DNA from: Paenibacillus tyrphae | GTDB lineage: Bacteria > Bacillota > Bacilli > Paenibacillales > NBRC-103111 | DNA length: 64,000 bases | Direction of reading: 5' to 3' | NCBI RefSeq assembly: GCF_027925525.1 | Contig: NZ_BSDJ01000003.1 | Coordinates: 124,001 to 188,000, forward strand | In this document: in pieces, positions 32,730 through 41,888 of the stretch | Layout of the letters: every line of letters starts with the position of its first letter | Numbering within the stretch: the stretch's first letter is position 1 | Translations under genes and position numbers: made by a program | The notes under the pieces: generated by a model | Told to the model about the DNA's origin: nothing | The model's input: only the letters and a program-made list of their open reading frames with translations | Database searches by the model: none

Positions 32730-33485
32730 TTACCGCCCACCTCCAAGCGAAGCGAGGACATCCAATATTTTTTGGAAAAATTCCTGCCGCGATTGCTGGA
32801 GCTTGTGAATTTCGGCGTACATTTTGCCGTCTTTAATAAATAAGATTCGCTTGCAGAAGCTTGCGGCGAACGCATCGTGCGTCACCATCATGATCGTCGA
32901 TCGATGCCGTTCGTTGAGCAGGGTCAGGCTTTCAAGCAGGCTGGTAGCCGATTTCGAATCCAATGCCCCCGTTGGCTCGTCCGCCAGGATCAAGCTCGGA
33001 TTGGCAACAATGGCGCGCGACGCGGCCGTTCGCTGTTTCTGGCCTCCGGAGATGTGGTAGGGGTATTTTTCGAGAATGTCCCGGATGCCGAACGTATCGG
33101 CGATTTCATGGACGCGCGCTTCGATTTCCTTGGCCGAAACCTTCGACAAGGCGAGCGGCAGCAGGATGTTTTCCTTGACCGTCAGCGTATCGAGAAGGTT
33201 ATAGTCCTGAAAGATAAAACCGAGCTGATTGCGGCGGAAGTCCGACAATTGTTCCTCGTTCATCTTCACGATATTTTGACCGGCGATGACGATTTCCCCG
33301 GACGACGGGGTATCGATGGTGGACAAAATATTGAGCAAGGTAGATTTCCCCGCCCCCGAAGGCCCCATGATGCCGATAAACTCGCTTTCCTTCACTTCCA
33401 GATCGATATCTTCCAGCGCTTTGTATTGATTTTCCTTCGTGCCGTATATTTTTTGAACGTTGCTTGCTTGTAAGATGGTTTTCAT
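32730..33485 (-). CDS. BceA/YxdL-type ABC transporter ATPase
   Basis: 251 residues, MacB/BceA type. Walker A GPSGAGKST (about 41-49), Q-loop FIFQDYNLLDTLT, signature ISGGQKQRTAASRA, Walker B LILADEPTGALD and switch His in VTHD. The start ATG follows ACAAGGAGGATTAC. First gene of the minus-strand cluster: ATPase, permease, YxeA, DUF418, response regulator, kinase. It powers the adjacent permease. Confidence 0.93.
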   Translation of the reverse strand: MKTILQASNVQKIYGTKENQYKALEDIDLEVKESEFIGIMGPSGAGKSTLLNILSTIDTPSSGEIVIAGQNIVKMNEEQLSDFRRNQLGFIFQDYNLLDTLTVKENILLPLALSKVSAKEIEARVHEIADTFGIRDILEKYPYHISGGQKQRTAASRAIVANPSLILADEPTGALDSKSATSLLESLTLLNERHRSTIMMVTHDAFAASFCKRILFIKDGKMYAEIHKLQQSRQEFFQKILDVLASLGGGR

Positions 33486-33709
33486 GAAGTAATCCTCCTT
33501 GTATCTCTACAAGAACGATTATAGTTCGCCGCACCTTACAGCGTTTTAATAGGAACCTTACAGGAACCTTAAAAAAAGTAGGGGGAGCATGTTTCCTGAA
33601 AATCACATAGTCAAAGCAGAATGTCGCTGTCGCACATGTTTATTGGTAGAAAAAAACTAGGGGGGATACTTTTTCACTGAGGATTATTAAAGAGTATTAT
33701 TGACTGAGT

Positions 33710-34825
33710 TTAAACTAGCTTAGCCCTTAAAATATCTTGCATTTTCCATAGTATTTCTCGTTCGTGCTCTGAAGCGGCCAATTTCCCCTCTAATTCCCGA
33801 AGTTTTGTTTCGAGTGAAGTGATTTTTTCATGCAATTGCGTAATTTTAAGTTCCTCACTCTTTTTCTCATTTATGGGTGTACTATCAGATTCAGAAATTT
33901 TAAGCATGTTCGATATGGCTATAATTTTTTCTTTTTTTTGTTTCCTTGGTTTGGCCAATCCCCAACTTTTTTTTAACTTAATAAGGGCACTTTTAGAAAT
34001 TTTGTACTTCCTACAAATTTCTTTTTCCAAAATGTTGTTATTCTTATGTTTTAGATACTCGGCTTTTGTTAGCATAGGCAGTTTCACCTCTTTTTTAGTC
34101 ATGAATTCAGTCCCTAAATATTTTTCTTTATTGGCATAAAGTTGTCTTGCCTTTTGAATCAATGAATTATTGATATCCAGTAACTCTGCTCTTTCCAAAC
34201 CCATTTTTTCTCTTATTTCTTTAGTGCTTAGCTCTTGCATTTTGTAATCTAAATATACACTTTCTTGAGAAGTAAGGTGTTTCCATATTTGGGGTATTTC
34301 AGTTTCAGAAAAGTCCGTTGAATATGGAATTATATTGCCTAATTCCAAACCTTGTTTGTAATTTTTGGGATTAATGGGTTGGCTAAACGAAGCAACATTT
34401 CTAATTCTTAAAAATTCTACCGCTTGTTTGGCCATATTAATAGAGCAATTTAGAATATCAGCAATTTCATTGGGTTCCTTCTCTTGTAAGCCTATTTTTT
34501 TAATTTTAACAGCAATAATTTCAACATTTCGACTAGGCCGGATTAAGTTGGACTGCCTTCCAATAAAATCTATCATTCTTCCTCTGACTCTATGTTGAGC
34601 GTAACTCCAAAACTTCACTGCTTTTCCTTCCATTTTTGTTGGATCATAGCTTCGATAAGCTTCGTATAAACCTATGCTTCCTTCATGAAACAATTCATCC
34701 ATAAAATCCTTTCGATTATACATGTGCTTAATATCTAGAGTTCTCGCAGTTATTTTAATATTGTGCAGGTGTTTTTCTAGCAGAATATCAAAACATTCTA
34801 AATAGGGATTAATAAAATTTGAGAT
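33710..34825 (-). CDS. Sigma-factor-like protein with C-terminal HTH and coiled coil; non-canonical start
   Basis: About 371 residues. Residues 1-110 resemble sigma-70 region 2: LLEKHLHNIKITAR, DELFHEGSIGLYEAYRSYDP and FWSYAQHRVRGRMIDFI. A middle HTH-like region may be sigma region 3/4 (LTSQESVYLDYKMQELSTKEI). Near 225-270 is a phage-type HTH (LEKEICRKYKISKSALIKLKKSWG), and the end is a coiled coil (LHEKITSLETKLREL). The first ATG (34723) would cut region 2.1 in half. In frame upstream, the only codon suitably spaced from the site GAGGGGG is ATC at 34825. No ATG, GTG or TTG exists between. Strongly A+T rich, likely acquired. Confidence 0.65.
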   Translation of the reverse strand: MSNFINPYLECFDILLEKHLHNIKITARTLDIKHMYNRKDFMDELFHEGSIGLYEAYRSYDPTKMEGKAVKFWSYAQHRVRGRMIDFIGRQSNLIRPSRNVEIIAVKIKKIGLQEKEPNEIADILNCSINMAKQAVEFLRIRNVASFSQPINPKNYKQGLELGNIIPYSTDFSETEIPQIWKHLTSQESVYLDYKMQELSTKEIREKMGLERAELLDINNSLIQKARQLYANKEKYLGTEFMTKKEVKLPMLTKAEYLKHKNNNILEKEICRKYKISKSALIKLKKSWGLAKPRKQKKEKIIAISNMLKISESDSTPINEKKSEELKITQLHEKITSLETKLRELEGKLAASEHEREILWKMQDILRAKLV

Positions 34826-35099
34826 CTTACTTCCCCCTCATTAATGATATTCCAATTAAGATAATCATAGCGACTCTATGTTAACGATAATCCTAAATTA
34901 TGTTCTAGCTATGTAAACATAACCCATACGCACATGAAAATTATATTAGTAAAGGTGATTCGCTCGAATCCGTATCAATTTTAAAATCGAATTCAAAGAA
35001 TACTGTTAATTAATTTAGAGTTCGTGTATATTTGCAAACATAAATGAGGTAAAATGATAATAAAGATAAAAGTATCGATTCAAGAAAAGAGGCATTGCC

Positions 35100-36194
35100 A
35101 TGACGAGAACACCCTTTGTTCCGGAAGAGTTACCATTGAAACAAGAGCGAATCAATCAGTTGCTTTACATACGGGAACTAATCGAAGCCAACAAAAAAGT
35201 CGCCCAGTATCAGGTATTGCTTGAAAATTCAAAGATCCCTTCACAGTTATTATTAAATCCGGTCATGTTACACGAAGCTGTTCAATCAACAAAAATTGAA
35301 GGGACTCAGGTCACTCTTGACGAAGTTCTTGAGGTCGAGGCTCAGAGCAGAAAAAATAATAAAGATATTCAAGAAGTACTGAACTATTATCATACGCTTC
35401 GAGAAGGAATGGATAAATTAGCGTTCCTGCCACTTTCTACAAGGCTCTTTAAATCGATGCATACCACACTAATGTCTAACGAGGTTCGCGGTAGCAATCG
35501 TTCCCCTGGAGAATATAGAAGAATTCAAAATTTTATAGGACCTGAAGGATGTACGTTAGAGACGGCTACCTATATTCCTCCTGCGCCACATTTAGTTGAT
35601 CAATATATGAGCAATCTTGAAATTTATATCAATGACCCTAAAGACGACCTCGATGAATTAATCCGGGTTGCTATTATTCATGCCCAATTTGAGACGATCC
35701 ATCCTTTTCTAGACGGCAACGGAAGGATCGGAAGGATTCTCATTCCTTTATATTTATTCAATAAGAAGGTTATAGATTATCCTAACTTTTTTTTAAGCGA
35801 AGCATTGGAAAAGGATAAGCATAAATATTATCGGTTTTTGAACGATACAAGGTATAAAGGTGATTGGGATCAATGGATTAAATTTTTTCTGGAAGCAGTT
35901 ATTATTCAAGCCAATAAAAATATCCGTTTAATTAATGATGTAAATAAGCTGTATGAACATGATCTTAATGTGGCTCAATCCTTAATTAACAGCAGCAATG
36001 TTAAAAAATTGATAGATGCCATTTTCCAAAAACCGATCTTCACTGTCCACACCATTTGTTCGACTGCTGAGTTATCAGAGGTAACATGCAGGAGGTATCT
36101 ATCGATTCTCGAAGCAGAGAGAATTATTTTTTCGGATGGCAAACAAAGATCTAAAACTTATTATTACTATAACCTTCTTGATAAATTACGTTAG
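35100..36194 (+). CDS. Fic-family AMP-transferase with autoinhibitory motif
   Basis: 364 residues. The Fic core HPFLDGNGRIGR (HxFx(D/E)GNGRxxR) lies near residue 202. The N-terminal helix carries STKIEGT near residue 62, matching the inhibitory motif (S/T)xxxE(G/N), so it is a class II Fic protein held inactive by its own Glu. The C-terminal 80 residues contain a winged helix (TICSTAELSEVTCRRYLSIL). The family transfers AMP to target proteins. The ATG follows AAGAGGCATTGCC. A+T rich and standing alone beside the sigma-like gene: probably accessory DNA. Confidence 0.92.
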   Translation: MTRTPFVPEELPLKQERINQLLYIRELIEANKKVAQYQVLLENSKIPSQLLLNPVMLHEAVQSTKIEGTQVTLDEVLEVEAQSRKNNKDIQEVLNYYHTLREGMDKLAFLPLSTRLFKSMHTTLMSNEVRGSNRSPGEYRRIQNFIGPEGCTLETATYIPPAPHLVDQYMSNLEIYINDPKDDLDELIRVAIIHAQFETIHPFLDGNGRIGRILIPLYLFNKKVIDYPNFFLSEALEKDKHKYYRFLNDTRYKGDWDQWIKFFLEAVIIQANKNIRLINDVNKLYEHDLNVAQSLINSSNVKKLIDAIFQKPIFTVHTICSTAELSEVTCRRYLSILEAERIIFSDGKQRSKTYYYYNLLDKLR

Positions 36195-36310
36195 TAGTCC
36201 TCCGACAGCAAAACACCGACCTGTTGGATCGGTAAGAGTGCTGAAAAAGTGAGCTTTTACAAAAATAGAGAAACATACGAAGGTAGGGTATCCACTGGAG
36301 AAGCGATAGC

Positions 36311-36384
36311 GACCGCCTTTGTCTTCGGGAAATGTCCGCTAATAAGCGGCTTCCAATCCAAATTTCCCGAGGACAACAGCGGTC
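36311..36384. repeat. Long imperfect stem-loop, REP-like
   Basis: GACCGCCTTTGTCTTCGGGAAAT pairs imperfectly with ATTTCCCGAGGACAACAGCGGTC, with a small inner hairpin CCGCT-AATA-AGCGG. There is no coding potential. It resembles palindromic intergenic repeats, but copy number cannot be judged from one window. Confidence 0.5.
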
Positions 36385-36411
36385 GGAAGTGGGTATTCTA
36401 CCTAATGCTAA

Positions 36412-36543
36412 CACCGATTATCTCCAGACTTGAAGGCGATTCGCTCTGGAGTTCGCTACGCCAGCATGTATCCTCTGGAATCTGTGGCACGTTTGTTAGA
36501 TCCGAATTACAATCCGTTGAAAGGGCACGAGATCAAGCAGTAA
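36412..36543 (+). pseudogene. C-terminal remnant of an unknown gene
   Basis: The frame is open for 43 codons to a stop and reads like real protein, e.g. LKAIRSGVRYASMYPLESVA and LLDPNYNPLKGHEIKQ, but has no start codon with a ribosome-binding site, and a stop lies just upstream. I do not recognise the parent. It follows the stem-loop directly and precedes a terminator. Confidence 0.4.
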
Positions 36544-36602
36544 ACGACGCAAGGATACGTCGGCAGGCCTAAGTTATTTCGCATTATGCCGTTAAATCAA
36601 AA

Positions 36603-36647
36603 GAGGGTGTCCCAAAGCTATGAAAATGGCTGAGGGGCACCTTTTTT
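36603..36647 (+). terminator. Terminator
   Basis: AGGGTGTCCC...GGGGCACCT followed by TTTTTT, separating the remnant from the urease operon. Confidence 0.7.
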
Positions 36648-36678
36648 GTGTCGAAGAAGTGAAAATATTAATTTAAAT

Positions 36679-36691
36679 GTAAATAGTTTAC
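36679..36691. promoter_or_regulatory. Dyad upstream of urease operon
   Basis: GTAAA-TAG-TTTAC, a perfect 5-base-arm dyad 120 bases before ureA in an A+T-rich region. It does not match the TnrA/GlnR consensus (TGTNAN7TNACA) well. The regulator is unknown. Confidence 0.35.
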
Positions 36692-36810
36692 CTTAGAATA
36701 ATATTCCATTAATCTAATTTTAATATCACGGCGCTAGAATAATCTTGTTTTACAGGGAAAAAAACCAATTAGGCGCAACATCACACAATTCCTACAAGGA
36801 GGATTGAATT

Positions 36811-37113
36811 ATGAAACTCTCGCTTCGAGAGCAGGAGAAATTAATGATTGTGGTAGCGGCCGACTTGGCAAGGCGCCGGAAAGAGAGAGGGCTCAAGCTG
36901 AATTATCCCGAAGCGATCGCGTTGATCACTTATGAAATTCTGGAAGGAGCGCGGGACGGGAAAACCGTTGCGGAGCTTATGAGAGAGGGCACGAAGGTGC
37001 TGTCGCGTGAGGATGTTATGGAAGGTGTTCCCGAAATGATCCATGACGTGCAAGTGGAAGCTACTTTCCCGGACGGGACGAAGCTTGTAACGGTTCATGA
37101 ACCGATCAAATAG
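36811..37113 (+). CDS. ureA: Urease gamma subunit
   Basis: 100 residues, the standard length. Motifs: [21 protein letters not shown] at the start, [21 protein letters not shown] (about 30-50) and [26 protein letters not shown] near the end. Structural subunit of the urease trimer. The ATG follows AAGGAGGATTGAATT. First gene of ureABCEFGD. Confidence 0.97.
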   Translation: MKLSLREQEKLMIVVAADLARRRKERGLKLNYPEAIALITYEILEGARDGKTVAELMREGTKVLSREDVMEGVPEMIHDVQVEATFPDGTKLVTVHEPIK

Positions 37114-37157
37114 TTTTATGTGACCATCCATCATTCAGAAGAGAAGGAGAATTGGAT

Positions 37158-37469
37158 ATGATCCCAGGGGAATATATTTTGCGAAATGACGACATCGTTT
37201 GCAACGCAGGAAAAAAGAGTATCACCCTCGAGGTGCTTAACACAGGGGATCGTCCTATTCAGGTAGGCTCTCATTACCATTTCTATGAAGTAAACACAGC
37301 TCTCGAGTTCGATCGGGAAGCTGCCTTTGGCATGCGGCTCAACATCCCGGCCGGCGCAGCCGTGCGCTTCGAGCCCGGCGATTCAAAAAAGATAGAGCTG
37401 ATCCCCTTTGCCGGAGAACGCCGTGTGTATGGATTCAATAACAAAACCGAAGGCTCAGTGAACAGATAG
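37158..37469 (+). CDS. ureB: Urease beta subunit
   Basis: 103 residues. [13 protein letters not shown] start, [13 protein letters not shown] near residue 40, and [19 protein letters not shown]. Start at 37158 is preferred over TTG 37152: the GAGAAGGAGA site is correctly spaced. Structural subunit that caps the active-site chain. Confidence 0.97.
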   Translation: MIPGEYILRNDDIVCNAGKKSITLEVLNTGDRPIQVGSHYHFYEVNTALEFDREAAFGMRLNIPAGAAVRFEPGDSKKIELIPFAGERRVYGFNNKTEGSVNR

Positions 37470-37521
37470 ACGTACGCGGTCAGCATCGCACAGTTTACAG
37501 CAGAAGGATAAGGGAGGAATC

Positions 37522-39237
37522 ATGATGAGTTTCAGTATGTCAAGAAGACAATATGCAGATATGTACGGACCGACAACTGGAGATGCCGTCCGTTTGGCGG
37601 ATACAGAGCTGTTCATTGAGATCGAAAAAGATTATACACAGTACGGAGAAGAAGCCAAATTTGGCGGCGGGAAGTCGGTACGCGACGGTATGGGACAGCA
37701 TCCGCTGGCGGTACGCGCAGAAGGTGTTATGGATGTCGTCATCACCAATGCCATTATCGTGGACTATACCGGGATCTATAAAGCGGATATTGGCATCCGC
37801 GACGGGAAAATTGCCGGAATCGGCAAAAGCGGCAACCCCTTGGTGATGGATGGCGTGGACCTGATCATCGGCGCGGGGACCGAAATCATTGCCGGCGAGG
37901 GCAAAATCGTAACGGCAGGCGGCATCGATACCCATATCCACTTTATTAACCCGATGCAAGTCGAAGCTGCCCTTTCCTCCGGCGTGACTACGCTGATCGG
38001 CGGAGGGACAGGCCCTGCGGAAGGCACGAAGGCGACGACGTGCACGCCCGGAGAGTGGAACATCTATCGTATGCTCGAAGCTGCGGAAGGTTTCCCGATT
38101 AATGTCGGCTTCTTGGGCAAAGGGAACGGATCAGCCGAAGAGCCGCTGGCGGAGCAGGTGCGTGCCGGAGCGATCGGCTTGAAAATCCATGAAGACTGGG
38201 GCGCCACGGCCTCGACCATCGATCATGCGCTGCGTGTCGCAGACGAATATGATGTTCAGGTGGCGATCCATACCGATACGCTGAATGAATTCGGCTTTGT
38301 CGAGGATACAATTGCTGCGATTAATGGCCGTGTCATCCACACCTTCCATACGGAAGGCGCCGGAGGCGGACATGCCCCGGATATTATCAAGATGGCGGGT
38401 TATGCCAATGTCCTCCCCGCCTCAACCAATCCGACCCGTCCGTTCACGGTCAATACGATCGACGAGCATCTGGATATGCTGATGGTCTGCCATCATCTAA
38501 GCCCCAAGGTGCCCGAAGATATCGCCTTCGCCGATTCGCGTATACGCAGAGAGACGATCGCTGCCGAAGATATATTGCATGATCTTGGCATTATCAGCAT
38601 TATGAGCTCCGATTCTCAGGCGATGGGCCGGGTAGCGGAAGTCATTATGCGGACCTGGCAGACCGCCGACAAAATGAAGAAGCAAAGAGGCAAGCTGCCG
38701 GGAGATACCGGTGTTGGCGATAACGAGCGGGTCAAGCGGTATGTAGCCAAATATACAATCAACCCTGCTATCGCTCAAGGTATCGGCAGCTATGTAGGTT
38801 CTATCGAAACAGGTAAAATTGCAGACCTCGTGTTCTGGGAACCGGCCTTTTTCGGGGTGAAGCCGGAGATGGTCATGAAGAACGGCATGATCGTCCACAG
38901 CCTGATGGGAGACGCTAACGCCTCCATTCCGACGCCGCAGCCGATTTTATACCGCCCCATGTTTGCGTCCTACGGCAAAGCGCTGCAAAGCAGCTCCATC
39001 ACCTTTGTATCCCAGGCAGCTTATGATCTTGGCGTTCATGAAAAGCTGGGCTTGCAAAAAATGGTGCTACCGGTTCACGGCATTCGCCATGTGAGCAAAA
39101 AAGATATGAAGCATAACGCTGAAACGCCGGAGATCACGGTTGATGCGCAAACGTATGAAGTGCGCGTGGACGGCGAACTGTTGACCTGCGAGCCCGTTGA
39201 TGTTGTGCCGATGGCACAGCGCTATTTCCTATTCTGA
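37522..39237 (+). CDS. ureC: Urease alpha subunit (catalytic)
   Basis: 571 residues. [15 protein letters not shown] at the start. Nickel ligands: His pair in DTHIHFINP, carbamylated Lys in GLKIHEDWG, His in AIHTDTLNE and [16 protein letters not shown], and Asp in the later [12 protein letters not shown]. The flap His is in MVCHHLSP. It hydrolyses urea to ammonia and carbamate. Two adjacent ATGs (37522, 37525) share a GGGAGG site. All expected catalytic residues are present. Confidence 0.98.
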   Translation: MMSFSMSRRQYADMYGPTTGDAVRLADTELFIEIEKDYTQYGEEAKFGGGKSVRDGMGQHPLAVRAEGVMDVVITNAIIVDYTGIYKADIGIRDGKIAGIGKSGNPLVMDGVDLIIGAGTEIIAGEGKIVTAGGIDTHIHFINPMQVEAALSSGVTTLIGGGTGPAEGTKATTCTPGEWNIYRMLEAAEGFPINVGFLGKGNGSAEEPLAEQVRAGAIGLKIHEDWGATASTIDHALRVADEYDVQVAIHTDTLNEFGFVEDTIAAINGRVIHTFHTEGAGGGHAPDIIKMAGYANVLPASTNPTRPFTVNTIDEHLDMLMVCHHLSPKVPEDIAFADSRIRRETIAAEDILHDLGIISIMSSDSQAMGRVAEVIMRTWQTADKMKKQRGKLPGDTGVGDNERVKRYVAKYTINPAIAQGIGSYVGSIETGKIADLVFWEPAFFGVKPEMVMKNGMIVHSLMGDANASIPTPQPILYRPMFASYGKALQSSSITFVSQAAYDLGVHEKLGLQKMVLPVHGIRHVSKKDMKHNAETPEITVDAQTYEVRVDGELLTCEPVDVVPMAQRYFLF

Positions 39238-39247
39238 GGTGAACCTG

Positions 39248-39703
39248 ATGATTATTGAACAAGTGGTAACCCATATTGATCAGCTAAGCGGCGAAGAGCT
39301 GAAGAAGCGTCATATTGAAAAAGTATATCTGGAAAGCAGCGATCTGGTAAAAAGAATCCAACGCGTTACAACCGACCATGGCAAGGAGCTGGGCATTCGC
39401 TTGAAGGAAGCAAAAGACCTCGTAGCCGGAGACATTCTGTACATGGATGATCATAACCTCATCATGATCGATGTGGTTCCGGATGATCTTCTTGTCATCC
39501 GTCCGCGGACACTGCAGGAGATGGGCGATATTGCCCATAAGCTTGGCAACCGCCATCTGCCGGCTCAATTCGAAGGGGATGCGATGCTGATCCAATATGA
39601 TTATTTGGTGGAAGAGCTTCTGCAGGAGATGGGCATTCCATTTTCCCGCGAGAAGAGGCAGGTCAAGCGGGCATTCCGCCATATCGGCCACAGCCATGGT
39701 TAA
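39248..39703 (+). CDS. ureE: Urease accessory protein, nickel metallochaperone
   Basis: 151 residues; UreE_N and UreE_C domains, e.g. [25 protein letters not shown] segment and [13 protein letters not shown] with the metal-binding His near residue 99. Its C-terminus is a modest HIGHSHG rather than a long His tail. Starts 11 bases after ureC and overlaps ureF by 8 bases. Confidence 0.94.
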   Translation: MIIEQVVTHIDQLSGEELKKRHIEKVYLESSDLVKRIQRVTTDHGKELGIRLKEAKDLVAGDILYMDDHNLIMIDVVPDDLLVIRPRTLQEMGDIAHKLGNRHLPAQFEGDAMLIQYDYLVEELLQEMGIPFSREKRQVKRAFRHIGHSHG

Positions 39704-40382
39704 TCAATGGCTCACTTTGCTTCAATGGTGTGACTCGAATTTGCCGACCGGTGCGTTCAGTCATTCTTTCGGGCTGGAAACGTATATGCAGGAAGGCAAG
39801 GTTACGGACAAACACAGCTTCAAAAAGTGGCTTAAAGTCTACATTCGGGAGCAGCTCATCTACTCAGATGGGCTGGCTTTCCGCCTTGTATCCGAAGCGC
39901 TTCAGGCGGGCGAGCCGGAGAGAGTCTGGGAGATTGACCGCATCCTGTTCGCCCAGCTTCTTCCGAGGGAGGTTCGAGAGGCGAGCCAGCGAATGGGGGA
40001 GCGGATGCTGAAGCTGGGCAACGATCTGTACGGGGCGCCTTCTCTGGCTGAATACCAGCAGCGGGTCCGGGAACGGCTTTCCTTCGGTCATCCGGCTATT
40101 GTGCTCGCTCTGCTGGCAAGGCATTTTGAAATTTCGCCATCCCAGGCGCTGCTGTCTTACTTATTCTCATGCACGACAAGTTTAATTCAAAATGGCGTCA
40201 GAGGCATTCCGCTTGGGCAGACCGACGGGCAGCGGCTCATTCATGAGCTTCAGGAAGAACTGATTCAGGCGGTGAATAGAATCGGACAATTAGAGCCGGA
40301 CGATCTGGGCATCGCGTCTCCGGGCCTTGAATGCTCCCAAATGATCCATGAACGCCTGCACGTGCGATTGTTTATGTCTTAG
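39696..40382 (+). CDS. ureF: Urease accessory protein
   Basis: 228 residues. [30 protein letters not shown] is the family signature near the N-terminus (two parts). Helical protein that bridges UreD and UreG during nickel-centre assembly. Start 39696 overlaps ureE; the longer ORF from 39597 is out of register with the family. Confidence 0.95.
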   Translation: MVNQWLTLLQWCDSNLPTGAFSHSFGLETYMQEGKVTDKHSFKKWLKVYIREQLIYSDGLAFRLVSEALQAGEPERVWEIDRILFAQLLPREVREASQRMGERMLKLGNDLYGAPSLAEYQQRVRERLSFGHPAIVLALLARHFEISPSQALLSYLFSCTTSLIQNGVRGIPLGQTDGQRLIHELQEELIQAVNRIGQLEPDDLGIASPGLECSQMIHERLHVRLFMS

Positions 40383-40429
40383 AGACATCGGCATTAACAT
40401 CATACCATTACAGAAAGCAGGGAACGGAT

Positions 40430-41041
40430 ATGAAAGCAATCAGAATCGGAATCGGCGGTCCTGTCGGCGCCGGCAAAACCATGCTTGTCGAGAAATTAAC
40501 CCGGTACATGAGCGATGACATTAGCATGGCTGTCGTCACCAACGATATTTACACCAAGGAAGATGCGAAATTCCTGATGGAAAACGGCGTACTGCCGAAT
40601 GACAGGATCATTGGCGTCGAGACAGGCGGCTGCCCGCATACCGCGATCCGGGAGGATGCGTCGATGAACTTTGCGGCCATTGACGAGCTGGTGAAGCGGC
40701 ATCCGGATGTTCAGCTTATCTTCGTGGAAAGCGGCGGCGATAACCTGGCGGCGACGTTCAGCCCCGAGCTGGTAGACTTCTCCATCTATATTATCGATGT
40801 GGCGCAAGGCGAGAAGATTCCGCGTAAAGGCGGACAGGGCATGATCAAATCCGATTTGTTCATTATCAATAAGATCGATTTGGCGCCTTATGTCGGCGCA
40901 AGCCTGGAAGTGATGGCTAAGGATACCCATACGTTCCGGGGGAACAAGCCGTTTGTATTCACCAATCTGAAGGACAATCAGGGCCTTGATGAAGTCATCC
41001 AATGGATCAAGGACAATGCCATGCTGGCAGGCTTGGAATAA
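40430..41041 (+). CDS. ureG: Urease accessory GTPase
   Basis: 203 residues. P-loop [15 protein letters not shown] (about 8-22), nickel-binding Cys-Pro-His in [14 protein letters not shown], switch [18 protein letters not shown], and [11 protein letters not shown] for guanine. GTP-dependent nickel insertion. ATG follows AGGGAACGG. Confidence 0.97.
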   Translation: MKAIRIGIGGPVGAGKTMLVEKLTRYMSDDISMAVVTNDIYTKEDAKFLMENGVLPNDRIIGVETGGCPHTAIREDASMNFAAIDELVKRHPDVQLIFVESGGDNLAATFSPELVDFSIYIIDVAQGEKIPRKGGQGMIKSDLFIINKIDLAPYVGASLEVMAKDTHTFRGNKPFVFTNLKDNQGLDEVIQWIKDNAMLAGLE

Positions 41042-41043
41042 CC

Positions 41044-41865
41044 ATGGAATGGACGGGATATCTGCGGCTGGCGGTTGCTCCTAAGCAAGGGAAGACCATA
41101 GCGACGGATTTGTACTATGAAAATGCATTCAAGCTGACTCGCCCACTGTATCCCGATGAATCCGGACAGCCGCATTACTATATTTTAAATCCGGGCGGCG
41201 GGTATGTGGACGGTGATCGGTACAAGCTGGATATCGAACTCGCCGAAGACGCCAGACTATTGCTCACGACCCAATCGTCCACCAAAGTATACAAGACCCG
41301 AAATACGGCGCCGGTTCAGGATATGGAGATCAGGATGAAGAAGGGCAGCTTCCTTGAATATGTGCCCGACCCGCTGATTGCTTACCGGCATGCACAGTAC
41401 AAGCAAAAGACAACGATTCGGATGGAGCGGGGCTCAACGCTTATCCTCAGTGATATCGTAACACCGGGATGGTCGCCGGATGGCGAATTATTCAGCTACG
41501 ACAGGCTGAGATTGAAGACGGAAATTTATGTAGACGGTGATCTGGCCGTGTACGATCAGGTGAGACTGGCTCCTTCGGAGCAAGACCTGACAGGCATTGG
41601 GTTGCTGGAGGGATACACTCATTTCGGGTCGCTGATCGTCGTTGGTGAGCAGATGACTTCGGATTTTCTGGATCAGCTCTACGAGGCCATGGACGCCGGG
41701 ATAGCGCCGTGCAGAGTGGGTCTGTCCATGCTTCCTGTCTCTGGATTTTCGGTGCGTGTACTCGCTTCGTCCACACAGGATATTGAGCGGCTATTTGCGG
41801 CCTGCCAAAGGCTGGTTCGCGAGCAATGGCTGGGGCTTAAGCCTGTGTTTCTCAGAAAATATTAA
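41044..41865 (+). CDS. ureD: Urease accessory protein UreD (UreH)
   Basis: 273 residues. MEWTGYLRLAVAPKQGKT start, YYILNPGGGYVDGDRY near 42 and LLLTTQSSTKVYKT near 72 are typical. Scaffold for the apo-urease complex. Starts 2 bases after ureG; the ORF opening at 41002 overlaps ureG and lacks the family N-terminus. Confidence 0.95.
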   Translation: MEWTGYLRLAVAPKQGKTIATDLYYENAFKLTRPLYPDESGQPHYYILNPGGGYVDGDRYKLDIELAEDARLLLTTQSSTKVYKTRNTAPVQDMEIRMKKGSFLEYVPDPLIAYRHAQYKQKTTIRMERGSTLILSDIVTPGWSPDGELFSYDRLRLKTEIYVDGDLAVYDQVRLAPSEQDLTGIGLLEGYTHFGSLIVVGEQMTSDFLDQLYEAMDAGIAPCRVGLSMLPVSGFSVRVLASSTQDIERLFAACQRLVREQWLGLKPVFLRKY

Positions 41866-41888
41866 ATTAACGCCTGAGGAGCCGTGAA

